A stretch of DNA of 64,000 nucleotides from Rhizobium leguminosarum bv. trifolii WSM1325. GTDB taxonomy: Bacteria; Pseudomonadota; Alphaproteobacteria; Rhizobiales; Rhizobiaceae. The notes under the pieces were generated by a model that saw only the letters and a list, made by a program, of their open reading frames with translations, did not search any database and was not told the origin of the DNA. The DNA lies in NCBI GenBank assembly GCA_000023185.1, contig CP001622.1:1612001-1676000 (forward strand), given 5' to 3'. Shown one piece after another: positions 15,946 to 25,265 of this stretch; position 1 is the stretch's first letter; each line of letters opens with the position of its first letter. A program made the position numbers and the translations under genes.

Positions 15946-17778
15946 GTGGCCACCAGTGAATTTCATCCGATCGAACAAACCGCTCCGGATAGCGGGGTGG
16001 CAGCGCGCCTGCTGCGGGCGATCGAGGCGATTCTCGGCATTGCCGCGGCAGTCGTTCTGGCCGTGCTGCTCGTGATGGTGCTCGTCACCGTCTGCCTGCG
16101 CTATTTCTTCAGCGCCGGCTTCATCGGTGCCGAGGATCTCGGCATCTGGCTGCATGTGGGCCTGATCGCGCTCGGCGCGCCGCTCGGCCTCAACAGCGCG
16201 CTTGCCATGCGCCTCGACGTCTTCGTCAAGATGCTGCCGGAAAACCTGCAGAAGGTCACGCCGATCGGCGCCGACGTCTTCACCGTGCTTTCGGCGCTGA
16301 TCCTGAGCTTCGGCGGCAGCGAGATCATGACGATGCTTGGCGGCGTCTCGCCGACGCTCGGCGTGCCGGAATGGATCCGCTTCGGCTTCCTCGGCGCTGG
16401 CGGCGCACTGATCCTCGTCGTGCTGCTTCTGCAGCGCATCGCCGAAGGCAAGATCCTGCCGGTTGTGATCTCGCTTGCCGTCGGTGTCGCGCTCTATGCC
16501 GGCATCCCGCATGTCTCGCTCGATCTCGACTGGCCGCCGAGCATCTTCCTGGGGTTGATCGCCGCGGTCGGCCTCGTGCTTGCTGCGCCGCTGCCGCACG
16601 CCTTTCTTGCCGCGGCCTATGTCGTCATCGCCTTCGGCAGCAGCCTGCCGGAGCCGGCGATCGTCTCCGCGACGGTCACCGGCGTCTCGAAATTCCTGCT
16701 GCTCGCCATTCCCTTCTTCCTGCTCGCTGGCGGTCTTCTCACGGCTTCCGGCGTCGCCAACCAGCTCGTGCGCTTCGCCGCCGCAATGGTCGGACATCGC
16801 CGGGCCGGGCTGGCGCAGACGACACTGTTGACCAGCGTCCTCTTTTCCGGCGCTTCCGGCTCGTCGGTTGCAAATGCCGCCTTCGGCGCCTCGACCTTCC
16901 AGCCCGAGCTGGTCAAACACGGCTATCGGCCGGCGCAGGCGGCGGCGATCATCGCCTCGACATCGGTTCTCGACAATGTCATCCCGCCGTCGATCGCATT
17001 TCTCATCCTTGCGACCGCGACCAATCTCTCCGTCGGTTCGCTGCTCGTCGGCGGCTTCTTTGCCGGCGGCTTGATGGCCATATGCCTGGCGGTCGCAATC
17101 CATCTGACGGTCAGCGAACAGGTGCCCTTGCCGCGCGCAAATGCGAGACAGCGCTGGCAATCGGCGGTCCAGGCAATCCCGGCTTTCGGGCTCGGCGTCA
17201 TCGTCGTCGTTGGCATCCGCATCGGTATCGTCACGACCACGGAAGCAGCCGCTCTTGCTGCTTTCTACACGCTGCTGCTCGGCATCGGCGCGCGCCTCGG
17301 CATTCTCTCGCTCTATGCCGCCTTCCGTCAGGCAGCAGTCGAAGCGGCGGCGATCGGCCTTCTCATCGGCACGGCCGGCCCCTTTGCCTTTTTGCTGGCG
17401 GTCGACGACGTGTCCGGACTGATCTCGCACCTGACGACAGTGCTCGGCGGCAGCGCGCTTACGGTCATCCTGCTGTCGAATGTCATCCTGCTGGTCGTCG
17501 GCCTCGTTCTCGATATCGGCGCCGCGATCCTACTCTTCGGCCCGATCCTGCTGCCGGCAGCGGTCGCCGCCGGTATCGATCCCATCCAGTTCGGGGTGAT
17601 CATCGTCGTCAACCTGATGATCCACGGACTCACACCGCCGCTCGGCATGCTGATCTTCGTCGTCAGCGGCGTCACGCGCATTCCCGCCTCAGAGCTCTTT
17701 CGGGCGGTGGTTCCCTATCTGCTCGCTCTCCTGGTCTCGCTCGCAATCCTCTGCGCATGGGCCATCATCTTCTCGTAA
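15946..17778 (+). CDS. Fused TRAP transporter permease (DctQ-DctM)
   Basis: The 610-residue membrane protein joins the small four-helix DctQ subunit (about residues 20-170, with the VCLRYFF motif and the GAEDLGIWLHVGLIALG region) to the large DctM subunit (from about residue 180, with SGASGSSVANAAFG and the IPPSIAFLILA signature). TRAP permeases drive uptake with a sodium or proton gradient using a periplasmic binding protein, encoded next. The GTG start at 15946 has AGAAGG 8 bases upstream. A large antisense reading through this gene is a shadow. Given the ssuD-like gene upstream, the substrate is probably a sulfonate; this is inference. Confidence 0.9.
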   Translation: MATSEFHPIEQTAPDSGVAARLLRAIEAILGIAAAVVLAVLLVMVLVTVCLRYFFSAGFIGAEDLGIWLHVGLIALGAPLGLNSALAMRLDVFVKMLPENLQKVTPIGADVFTVLSALILSFGGSEIMTMLGGVSPTLGVPEWIRFGFLGAGGALILVVLLLQRIAEGKILPVVISLAVGVALYAGIPHVSLDLDWPPSIFLGLIAAVGLVLAAPLPHAFLAAAYVVIAFGSSLPEPAIVSATVTGVSKFLLLAIPFFLLAGGLLTASGVANQLVRFAAAMVGHRRAGLAQTTLLTSVLFSGASGSSVANAAFGASTFQPELVKHGYRPAQAAAIIASTSVLDNVIPPSIAFLILATATNLSVGSLLVGGFFAGGLMAICLAVAIHLTVSEQVPLPRANARQRWQSAVQAIPAFGLGVIVVVGIRIGIVTTTEAAALAAFYTLLLGIGARLGILSLYAAFRQAAVEAAAIGLLIGTAGPFAFLLAVDDVSGLISHLTTVLGGSALTVILLSNVILLVVGLVLDIGAAILLFGPILLPAAVAAGIDPIQFGVIIVVNLMIHGLTPPLGMLIFVVSGVTRIPASELFRAVVPYLLALLVSLAILCAWAIIFS

Positions 17779-17791
17779 ACAGGACAACCCC

Positions 17792-18790
17792 ATGGACAAT
17801 TTCAACCGACGCAATTTCCTGAAGACCGCAGCTCTCGCCGGAACGGCGCTTGCAGCGCCCGCCTTCGTCCGCACGGCCGCCGCCCGCACGACGACGATCA
17901 CGATCGCCTCGCTGCTCGGTGACGACAAGCCGGAAACGAAGATCTGGGTGAAGATCGGCGAACTGGTCGAAGCGAAACTCCCCGGCCAGTTCAAGTTCAA
18001 TATCGTCAGGAACGGCGCGCTCGGCGGCGAGAAGGAAGTGGCCGAAGGCGTGCGCCTCGGCTCCATCCAGGCCAGCCTCTCGACGGTCTCGTCGCTCTCC
18101 GGCTGGGCGCCGGAACTGCAGATCCTCGATCTGCCCTTTCTCTTCCGCGATGCCGACCATGTTCGCAGGACCGTCGCCGGTGATGTCGGCGCCGATCTCA
18201 AGCAGAAACTGCAGGCGCAGAATTTCGTCGTCGGCGATTTCATCAATTACGGCGCCCGCCATCTCCTGACCAAGGAGCCGGTGACGCGGCCAGAACAACT
18301 CAAGGGCAAGCGCATTCGCGTCATCCAGAGCCCTCTGCACACCAAGCTCTGGAGCGCATTCGGCACGACGCCGATCGGCATTCCGATCACCGAGACCTAT
18401 AATGCGCTCGCAACCGGCGTCGCCGACGCGATGGATCTGACCAAGTCGGCCTATGCCGGCTTCAAGCTCTACGAGGTCGTGCCCGATATGACCGAGACCG
18501 GCCACATCTGGGCATCCGGCGTCATCTATTATGCCTCGACCTTCTGGGCCGGCCTCAATGACGAGCAGAAGGCGGTGTTCCAGCAGGCCTCCAGCGAGGG
18601 GGCTGCCTATTTCAACCAGTTGATCGTCGATGACGAATCCAAATCCGTCGAGACGGCGCTTGCCAACGGCGGAAAACTCTTGAAGCCGGAAGCCTTCGAC
18701 GAATGGCAGAAGGGCGCCCAGGGGGTGTGGGACGATTTCGCGCCGGTTGTCGGCGGCATCGACAGGATCAAATCGATCCAGGCCGCCTGA
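17792..18790 (+). CDS. TRAP transporter periplasmic substrate-binding protein (DctP family)
   Basis: The 332-residue protein begins with RRNFLKTAALAGTALAAPAF, a twin-arginine type signal peptide with cleavage near residue 30. The mature part is a DctP/TAXI-like solute receptor; the KGKRIRVIQSPLHTKLW and IGIPITETYNALATGVADAMD segments are family hallmarks, with the Arg in the first that binds a carboxylate or sulfonate group. It starts 13 bases after the permease gene and completes a tripartite transporter. Tat export suggests folding before export. Confidence 0.9.
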   Translation: MDNFNRRNFLKTAALAGTALAAPAFVRTAAARTTTITIASLLGDDKPETKIWVKIGELVEAKLPGQFKFNIVRNGALGGEKEVAEGVRLGSIQASLSTVSSLSGWAPELQILDLPFLFRDADHVRRTVAGDVGADLKQKLQAQNFVVGDFINYGARHLLTKEPVTRPEQLKGKRIRVIQSPLHTKLWSAFGTTPIGIPITETYNALATGVADAMDLTKSAYAGFKLYEVVPDMTETGHIWASGVIYYASTFWAGLNDEQKAVFQQASSEGAAYFNQLIVDDESKSVETALANGGKLLKPEAFDEWQKGAQGVWDDFAPVVGGIDRIKSIQAA

Positions 18791-18827
18791 GCAAGCGGCG
18801 GACGGTTCTCCTGCAGCTTTGAACGGG

Positions 18828-18855
18828 GACCGATGGAAAAACCATCGGTCTCTTC
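18828..18855 (+). terminator. Probable terminator of the organosulfur operon
   Basis: A 9-bp stem (GACCGATGG paired with CCATCGGTC) has an AAAAA loop and is followed by TCTTC. The T-tract is weak, so confidence is moderate. The rest of 18791-19083 shows no convincing gene. Confidence 0.5.
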
Positions 18856-19083
18856 ATCGCGCGCACTTGCCGGAAAAATAATGCCGGAGCAGGCCGGAAA
18901 TCGAAAGAGCATGCCTTCGGTGATCGTGGTATATGACTTACTTAAAATCCTGGAATGGGAAGTTTTTACCTTCGGCCGGTGCGATCCTGTTGACCGCAAT
19001 GTTGCTACCGCTTCCGGCGGACGGATCCCATGGCCTCGATTTGAGATAAACAACATTGAACACAAGGCTTTGGAGGGCCGACC

Positions 19084-19743
19084 ATGAGCTTACGCATCAA
19101 CGATATTGCCCCCGATTTTACCGCCGATACCACCCAGGGACCGATCAGCTTCCATGAGTGGATCGGCAGCGGCTGGGCCGTCCTGTTCTCGCATCCGAAG
19201 AATTTCACGCCGGTTTGCACGACCGAGCTCGGCGCCATGGCCGGCCTGGCCGGGGAATTTTCCAAGCGTGGCGCCAAGGTCATCGGCATCTCCGTCGATC
19301 CGGTGGAAAGCCACGCCAAATGGAAAAACGACATCAAGACCGCCACCGGCTTCGACGTCGAATATCCGCTGATCGGTGACAAGGACCTCAAGGTCGCCAA
19401 GCTCTACGACATGCTGCCGGCCGGCGCCGGCGAGAGCTCGGAAGGCCGTACGCCTGCCGACAACGCCACCGTGCGTTCGGTCTTCATCATCGGTCCCGAT
19501 AAGAAGATCAAGCTGATTCTGACCTATCCGATGACGACGGGCCGCAATTTCAATGAGATCCTGCGCGCCATCGATTCCATCCAGCTGACGGCCAAGCACC
19601 AGGTGGCCACACCGGCGAACTGGAACCAGGGCGAAGACGTCATCATCACCGCCGCGGTTTCCAACGAAGACGCGATCACGCGTTTCGGCTCCTTCGATAC
19701 GGTTCTGCCCTATCTCAGGAAGACCAAGCAGCCGACGGCCTGA
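19084..19743 (+). CDS. 1-Cys peroxiredoxin (Prx6 subfamily)
   Basis: The 219-residue protein reduces hydrogen peroxide and organic peroxides. The peroxidatic site FTPVCTTE lies near residue 45 (HPKNFTPVCTTELG), with the conserved Arg in the NATVRSVFIIGP segment. The length and C-terminal domain (DEDAITRFG-like NEDAITRFGSF region) match the Prx6 type, which has no close resolving Cys. It is a single gene with its own terminator. Sulfur starvation or oxidative stress control is possible but not shown. Confidence 0.93.
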   Translation: MSLRINDIAPDFTADTTQGPISFHEWIGSGWAVLFSHPKNFTPVCTTELGAMAGLAGEFSKRGAKVIGISVDPVESHAKWKNDIKTATGFDVEYPLIGDKDLKVAKLYDMLPAGAGESSEGRTPADNATVRSVFIIGPDKKIKLILTYPMTTGRNFNEILRAIDSIQLTAKHQVATPANWNQGEDVIITAAVSNEDAITRFGSFDTVLPYLRKTKQPTA

Positions 19744-19766
19744 CTACTGCTTTCAAGCCATTCCTC

Positions 19767-19802
19767 AAGCCGCCGCGAAAGCACTTCGCGGCGGCTTTTT
19801 AT
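19767..19802 (+). terminator. Intrinsic terminator of the peroxiredoxin gene
   Basis: A perfect 13-bp stem AAGCCGCCGCGAA / TTCGCGGCGGCTT with a 5-base loop is followed by TTTATT. Confidence 0.92.
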
Positions 19803-19810
19803 TGATCAGA

Positions 19811-20580
19811 CTAAGCGATGGCTTTATGAGCTCTCACCGCATCGCCGAATGCCTGAAACAGCGCACGATTAACAGGGTTGGTTTGCGGATCGTATTCGGC
19901 ATGCCATTGCACACCCAGAGCAAATCCCGACGCGTCCTTGAACCGTATCGCCTCGATCGTCCCGTCCTCGGCAATGCCTTCGGCAACGACCCTCTCACCA
20001 AGTTCGAGGATTCCCTGTCCATGCAGGGAGTTCACCCGGATCGTCTCCCGGCCGAGGATGCGCGCAAACATCCCGTCCTCTATAAGTCGAACATCGTGAC
20101 GATCGCCGAAAACGATGGTGGGGTCGGGATGGATCTCGCCGGTCTCAAGGCGCGGCATCCGGTGGTTCATGCGTCCGGGCAATTCCCGGATTTCGGGATG
20201 CAGCGAGCCCCGGCGGCGACATTCATTTCCTGAAAACCGCGGCATATGCCGAAAATAGGAACGCCTTGCGCAACACAGGCTTCGATCAAGGGCAGCGCCA
20301 GCCCGTCACGATCCTCATCATAAGGCTCATGCTTGGGATCCGGCACCATGTTGAATCGGCTGGGATGGACATTGGCTCTGGCACCCGTCAGCAGAATGCC
20401 GTCGACGACAGCCAGCAGATCCGCGATATCGGCCAGTTTAGGATTGCCGGCAAACATCAGCGGCAACGCTTCGGCGACATCGGCCACAGCCCGCAAATTG
20501 TATTCTCCGACAAGCTGGGTCGAGAATCGGCTTTCGATGATGCGGGCGTTCCCGATGATGCCGATTACAGGTCTTGCCAT
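19811..20580 (-). pseudogene. Class I glutamine amidotransferase / gamma-glutamyl-GABA hydrolase (PuuD-like), frameshifted
   Basis: Two overlapping frames together encode one PuuD-type protein. The first (20580 to about 20212) gives MARPVIGIIGNARI, the DGILLTGARANVHPSRF segment and the catalytic FGICRGFQEMNVAAG with nucleophile Cys. The second (about 20207 to 19811) continues with GSLHPEIRELPGRMNHR and ends with FALGVQWHAEYD, holding the catalytic His and an acidic residue. A homologue should read VAAGGSLHPEIR; here the G run on the minus strand (20208-20211 on plus) is four bases where five would keep the frame. The gene is thus broken by one base, or the sequence has an error. Intact proteins of this family hydrolyse gamma-glutamyl amides in polyamine breakdown. 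Confidence 0.85.
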
Positions 20581-20824
20581 TGCTTGTCACACCCCAAGTC
20601 GCAACGCCAGCTGCTACCCAAGCCGCCTGGCCCCTCGGGCAGGTGATTTGCAACGCCGCGAAACCGGAACCGGCCCCGGGCTGACTGCCGGCTCGGTTGT
20701 CACTATATGGTTATCCTTGGTCGCGATGCAGGTGCAAGAGCTTTTGCGACCGCCAAGGCAGGTCCGTAAAAAGCCTGAACAAGGCGAAGCTCGGAGAAGC
20801 GAATTTCCTTGGCCGAGCCGATGC

Positions 20825-21547
20825 TCAATCCGGAACGGGAAGGGCGCGCTGGTTGTAGAGGATCTTGCGGATGCGTGCCTGTTCCTCTTCTGAGAGCTTA
20901 CTGTTGTCGGTGCTAAGATCGGCGCCGACCGCAAGGCCGCGCTGGACGCCAGGTCTTGCGCCGACCTCCTCGAACCATCGCTTGAAATGCTTGAACTCGT
21001 TGATGTCCTGACCCTGTGCCTGCCAGTTGACGGTCCATGGATAGCTGACGATATCGGCGATGGTGAATTCGTCACCGGCCAGATAGCGCCGGTCGCGAAG
21101 CCGCATGTTGAGAACGCCGTAGAGGCGGTTGGCTTCGTCGGTGAAGCGCCGCACCGCATAGGACTGATCGCCTTCGCGATCGCCAAGGCGACGGAAGTGA
21201 CCTGCCTCGCCGAGCTTCGGCCCCTGGTTCGCCATCTGCCAGATCACCCATTGCGTAACCTCGTATTTGCCGCGCAGATCCTGCGGCCAGAATTTGCCGG
21301 TCTTCTCGGCGAGATAGAAGAGGATCGCGCCGGATTCGAACACGCTCAACGGACCGCCGCCATCGGCAGGCTCGTGATCGACGATGGCAGGCATGCGGTG
21401 ATTGGGGTTGAGTTTGAGATAATCAGGCTTGAACTGGTCGCCTCGGCCGATATTGACCGGCACCAGCCGGTAGGGCGTGCCGGTTTCCTCCAGGAAGATC
21501 GAGACCTTCTTGCCGTTCGGCGTCGGCCAGTAGTGGAGATCAATCAT
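20825..21547 (-). CDS. Glutathione S-transferase family protein (YghU/YfcG-like)
   Basis: The 240-residue protein opens with LHYWPTPNGKKVSIFLEETG, followed by NHRMPAIVDHE and ESGAILFYLAEKTGKFWP. This is the GST N-domain of the nu-class type that reduces disulfides with two bound glutathiones. The helical C-domain includes GDEFTIADIVSYPW. The start at 21547 has GAGGA 7 bases upstream; the longer frame to 21775 overlaps the transglycosylase start and is not needed. It is a paralogue of the 12687-13316 gene, with a longer C-terminus. Confidence 0.88.
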   Translation of the reverse strand: MIDLHYWPTPNGKKVSIFLEETGTPYRLVPVNIGRGDQFKPDYLKLNPNHRMPAIVDHEPADGGGPLSVFESGAILFYLAEKTGKFWPQDLRGKYEVTQWVIWQMANQGPKLGEAGHFRRLGDREGDQSYAVRRFTDEANRLYGVLNMRLRDRRYLAGDEFTIADIVSYPWTVNWQAQGQDINEFKHFKRWFEEVGARPGVQRGLAVGADLSTDNSKLSEEEQARIRKILYNQRALPVPD

Positions 21548-21768
21548 CTGCGTATCCTCGTTCGCTCGGGACTTCCTGGCAAACAGGATGCCGCTACGAC
21601 CATGGCAGGTCGAATATGTTTGTTCCAAAATCGATGGCGAAATTAGAAACCTGTGACCGTCCGTGCCAACAACCGAGGTGCAGATATGGAAATGGGGAAG
21701 CGTCGCGCCTTGATCGATGGTATCTAGAATCCAGCGTCGCGATGGAAGTTCGAACCTCATGAGATCCG

Positions 21769-22725
21769 ATGACACGCCGAAAACGTCAGTCCGACATTGG
21801 GAAGAGATTGGCCAAGGCCATGCTTTCGCTCTGTCTTCTGTTTTCCCAAGTGGACACGGTAAAGGCCCAGCCTGAGGGGAGCGTCGGGCCGGCGGCCTGC
21901 TTGTATTCGGGACCTTCGGCGTTGGGATCCGGTGAGACGCTCTGCATCCGGAAAGATAGTTTCAACCGCGATCTTTGCGTCGCGATCGAGCATTTCGCCA
22001 GCGCCAGTCACTTGCCGCCGGATTATTTCGCCCGTCTCATCTGGCGGGAAAGCACCTTTCGCCCCGATGCCGTTAGCTTCAAGGGAGCGCAGGGGATTGC
22101 GCAATTCATGCCCGGAACGGCGAAACTGCGCGGTCTCGAGGACAGCTACCAGGTATTGGAAGCCCTGCGGAAATCGGCGCAGTATCTCAACGAATTGCGC
22201 AATCGTTTCGGCAATCTCGGCCTTGCCGCCGCTGCCTACAATGCCGGCGAAAATGGACTTTCCTCTTACCTTACGTCAGGGAGATTACCTTACGACACGC
22301 GCGGTTACGTCCTGGCAATCACCGCGCATACGGTCGAGGAATGGAAGGATAATCCGCCGGAAGACGCGGCTGCCCCGCTCGACAAGGACAAGTCCTTCCT
22401 GGACGGCTGCGTGGCGCTTGCGGAGAGACGGACGTTAAAGGACACGCCCTGGCGTCAGGAGGGTGAATGGGCGCCCTGGGGCGTCCAGATCGCCGCGAAT
22501 GCGAATGTCGCGATAGTCAGGCGAATGTTTCTCGATGCCGTGCAGGATCTGCCCGCGCCCCTGAATGCGGAGCAGCCGCTGATCTTGCGCCAGCGTGATC
22601 GCAGCTTTGGTTTTCGCCCACGTTATGCTGCCCGCATCGGCCGGCAGACGCGCATGGACGCCAACAACCTCTGCAACCAGATCCGCAAACACGGCGGCAC
22701 CTGCCTTGTTTTCAAAAATCGATAG
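21769..22725 (+). CDS. Secreted lytic transglycosylase (SLT domain)
   Basis: The 318-residue protein has an N-terminal signal peptide (basic residues, then AMLSLCLLFSQVDTVKA) and a lysozyme-like SLT domain: catalytic Glu in LIWRESTFRPDAVS, GAQGIAQFMPGTA, and LAAAAYNAGENGL. Such enzymes cut peptidoglycan glycan strands with anhydro-muramic acid formation. The C-terminal 130 residues are not a domain I recognise. It is a single gene; no secretion system genes are adjacent, so it is more likely a cell-wall remodelling enzyme than part of a conjugation machine. Confidence 0.87.
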   Translation: MTRRKRQSDIGKRLAKAMLSLCLLFSQVDTVKAQPEGSVGPAACLYSGPSALGSGETLCIRKDSFNRDLCVAIEHFASASHLPPDYFARLIWRESTFRPDAVSFKGAQGIAQFMPGTAKLRGLEDSYQVLEALRKSAQYLNELRNRFGNLGLAAAAYNAGENGLSSYLTSGRLPYDTRGYVLAITAHTVEEWKDNPPEDAAAPLDKDKSFLDGCVALAERRTLKDTPWRQEGEWAPWGVQIAANANVAIVRRMFLDAVQDLPAPLNAEQPLILRQRDRSFGFRPRYAARIGRQTRMDANNLCNQIRKHGGTCLVFKNR

Positions 22726-22817
22726 CGGGCCTGGTCCAGCCCCTTGATCACGAAAAGTCCGCTTGCAGGATCACCCAAGCGCAGCATATTCAACACGGAA
22801 ATGCCAAGGGAGGAACG

Positions 22818-23774
22818 ATGATGCGGGTTTTGGTAATCGGAGCAACGGGCCATGTCGGAACCTATCTCGTTCCCCGTCTGGTGGAAGCCGGTCACGACGT
22901 CGTCACGATCAGCCGCGGCACGGCAAAGCCCTATACGGCAAACCACGCCTGGGCTGCCGTCGATCAGCGTCAGATGGATCGGGCAGCGATGGAGCAGACG
23001 GGTGATTTCGGCCCGGCCGTGCGTGGTGTGAAAGCCGACATCGTCATCGACATGATCTGCTTCTCGCTGGAAAGTGCCGAGCATCTGGTGACGGCGCTGT
23101 CGGGGCATGTCGGTCACTTCCTGCATACCGGCACGATCTGGACGCATGGCCATTCGACGGTCGTACCCACGCTGGAGGAGACGCCGAAATTTCCCTTCGG
23201 CGACTATGGGACGCAGAAGGCGGCAATCGAAACCTATCTGCTGCAGCAGGCAAGGCTTCGCGGATTTCCGGCAACCATCATCCATCCCGGGCACATTGTC
23301 GGTCCCGGCTGGACGCCGCTCAATCCGGCCGGCAATTTCAACCTGCAGGTCTTTTCAACCCTTGCCCGCGGAGAGACCCTGGCGTTGCCCCATTTCGGCT
23401 TGGAGACCGTTCATCACGTCCATGCCGATGACGTGGCGGCGATGTTCATGGATGCGATCGCCAACTGGAATGCGTCGACCGGCGAAAGTTTCCACGCGGT
23501 TTCGGAGCAGGCATTGACCCTTCGCGGTTATGCCGAATCCATGTCTCGCTGGTTCGGGCACGAGCCGAAGCTCAGCTTCGCCCCATTCGACGCCTGGGCC
23601 GAAAGTCAGACGGCTGAGGATGCGAAGGCGACCTGGGAACATATTGCCCGCAGCCCGAATTGTTCGATCGCAAAAGCCGGACGCCTGCTCGGTTACACTC
23701 CGAGATACACCTCCCTGCAGGCGGTGCAGGAATCCGTGGGTTGGCTGGTCGGGCAGGGGCGGATCGAGACCTGA
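22818..23774 (+). CDS. NAD-dependent epimerase/dehydratase family protein (atypical SDR)
   Basis: The 318-residue protein has the Rossmann motif GATGHVGTYLV at the N-terminus and an extended-SDR YGTQK catalytic Tyr-Lys pair near residue 136. The family acts on nucleotide sugars or reduces small substrates; the substrate is unknown here. The ATG at 22818 follows AGGGAGGA closely; the ATG at 22821 is equally possible. It stands alone between a transglycosylase and a convergent kinase gene. Confidence 0.85.
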   Translation: MMRVLVIGATGHVGTYLVPRLVEAGHDVVTISRGTAKPYTANHAWAAVDQRQMDRAAMEQTGDFGPAVRGVKADIVIDMICFSLESAEHLVTALSGHVGHFLHTGTIWTHGHSTVVPTLEETPKFPFGDYGTQKAAIETYLLQQARLRGFPATIIHPGHIVGPGWTPLNPAGNFNLQVFSTLARGETLALPHFGLETVHHVHADDVAAMFMDAIANWNASTGESFHAVSEQALTLRGYAESMSRWFGHEPKLSFAPFDAWAESQTAEDAKATWEHIARSPNCSIAKAGRLLGYTPRYTSLQAVQESVGWLVGQGRIET

Positions 23775-23861
23775 TCCGCCAGCGCCGCGCGTAGCGGTCG
23801 GCTGCTTTTATTTTACGCAATTCCGGACGGGAAACCGCTTCGCACTTTTCCTGAAATTGCT

Positions 23862-25127
23862 CTAACGGATCAGGATAGCCCTGAAATCATTGACATTGGT
23901 TCCGGTCGGGCCGGTTTCGAAGAGATCGCTGGTGGCCGCAAAGCCCGAATAGCTGTTATTGCCGTCGAGCAGCCGGCGCGGATCGAGCCCGGCGGCGCGC
24001 AGGCGCCTCACCGTGCCGCCATCGACAAAGGCGCCGGCATTATCCTCCGAGCCGTCGATCCCGTCCGTGTCGGCGGCGAGGACATGAATGCCCTCCTGTC
24101 CGTCGATCGCAAGCGCCATGGCGAGCGCGAATTCGCCGTTGCGTCCGCCCTTGCCACCCTTGGTTCTCAGCGTCACCGTCGTCTCGCCGCCGGAAAGGAT
24201 GACGACCGGCTTCGGAAACGGCCGGTTCCGGCCCGACACTTCGCGGGCGATGGCCGCATGCACCAGCGCCACGTCGCGCGATTCCCCCTCGATCGCATCC
24301 GAAAGAATGGCCGGCTCGATCCCCTGCGACTTCGCCAGGGCGGCAGCCGCCTCCAGCGAAACGCCGGCGGAGGCGATGATGTGATGCGCGTGCCGCAAGA
24401 ATATCGGATCGTCCGGCCGCGGTGCATCGGCTTTCGGCGAGTTCAGATGGTCGAGTGCTGCCTGCGGCAGCTGCAATCCGTATTGTCTGATGATCTCGAG
24501 CGCATCGTGCCGTGTCGAACCATCAGGCACCGTCGGCCCGGAGGCGACATGAGCCGGGTTGTCGCCGGGAATGTCGGAGACGATCAGACTGACGACCCTC
24601 GCTTTGGTCGCTGCCGCAAGTCTTCCGCCTTTGATGGTGGAGAGATGCTTGCGCACGACATTCATCGCCGAAATCGGCGCGCCCGAGGCAAGCAGCATTT
24701 CGTTGAGCGCGATCTCGTCTTCAAGGGTCAGCCCGTCCGGTGGGGCGGGCAGCAGCGCCGAGCCGCCGCCGCAGATCAGCGCGATCACCAGATCGTCTTC
24801 CGTCAGCCCGTTCACCGTCTCGGTCAGCCGCTTTGCGGCGGCAAGGCCAGCCGCATCCGGCACCGGATGGGCGGCCTCGATAATCTCGATGCCGCGTGTC
24901 TCGCAGCCATAGCCGTAACGGGTGACCACCACACCTTCGAGCGGCCCGTCCCAGACGCTTTCGAGCGCCCGCGCCATCTGCGCCGCGCCCTTGCCGGCAC
25001 CGATCACCACGGTCCTTCCCTTCGGCGTTTCAGGCAGATGCGCCTTGATGCCGGTCAGCGGATCGGCGGCGCGAACCGCCGCGTCAAACAGGCCTTTCAG
25101 GAAATCGCGGGGAGCGGTTATCGTCAT
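23862..25127 (-). CDS. Glycerate 2-kinase (MOFRL family, formerly hydroxypyruvate reductase TtuD)
   Basis: The 421-residue protein has the DUF4147 nucleotide-binding N-domain ([13 protein letters not shown] near residue 42, [13 protein letters not shown] near residue 118) and the C-terminal MOFRL domain ([21 protein letters not shown] and AADTDGIDG). The family phosphorylates D-glycerate at carbon 2, feeding tartrate, serine or ethylene glycol breakdown into glycolysis. Older annotation as hydroxypyruvate reductase is probably wrong. It lies 138 bases downstream of the M20 peptidase gene on the same strand and may be its last co-transcribed gene. Confidence 0.9.
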   Translation of the reverse strand: MTITAPRDFLKGLFDAAVRAADPLTGIKAHLPETPKGRTVVIGAGKGAAQMARALESVWDGPLEGVVVTRYGYGCETRGIEIIEAAHPVPDAAGLAAAKRLTETVNGLTEDDLVIALICGGGSALLPAPPDGLTLEDEIALNEMLLASGAPISAMNVVRKHLSTIKGGRLAAATKARVVSLIVSDIPGDNPAHVASGPTVPDGSTRHDALEIIRQYGLQLPQAALDHLNSPKADAPRPDDPIFLRHAHHIIASAGVSLEAAAALAKSQGIEPAILSDAIEGESRDVALVHAAIAREVSGRNRPFPKPVVILSGGETTVTLRTKGGKGGRNGEFALAMALAIDGQEGIHVLAADTDGIDGSEDNAGAFVDGGTVRRLRAAGLDPRRLLDGNNSYSGFAATSDLFETGPTGTNVNDFRAILIR

Positions 25128-25265
25128 CGGTGGTCTCTGCTGCCTCGGTGTCGATGGTGATGTGGGGCGCTTGCTGCACCATAGCCTACTGCATAATGCA
25201 GCAATTCAAAGTGTTACAGCGTCCTTTGCCGCTCTCGAAAAGCCGCGCGGCGCGATACACCCGCG

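Noticed and set aside
15184..17430. 748-residue open frame antisense to the monooxygenase and TRAP permease genes
   Set aside because: Composition is extremely Arg/Asp/Gln-rich with no domain, and it mirrors high-GC third positions of the true genes on the other strand.
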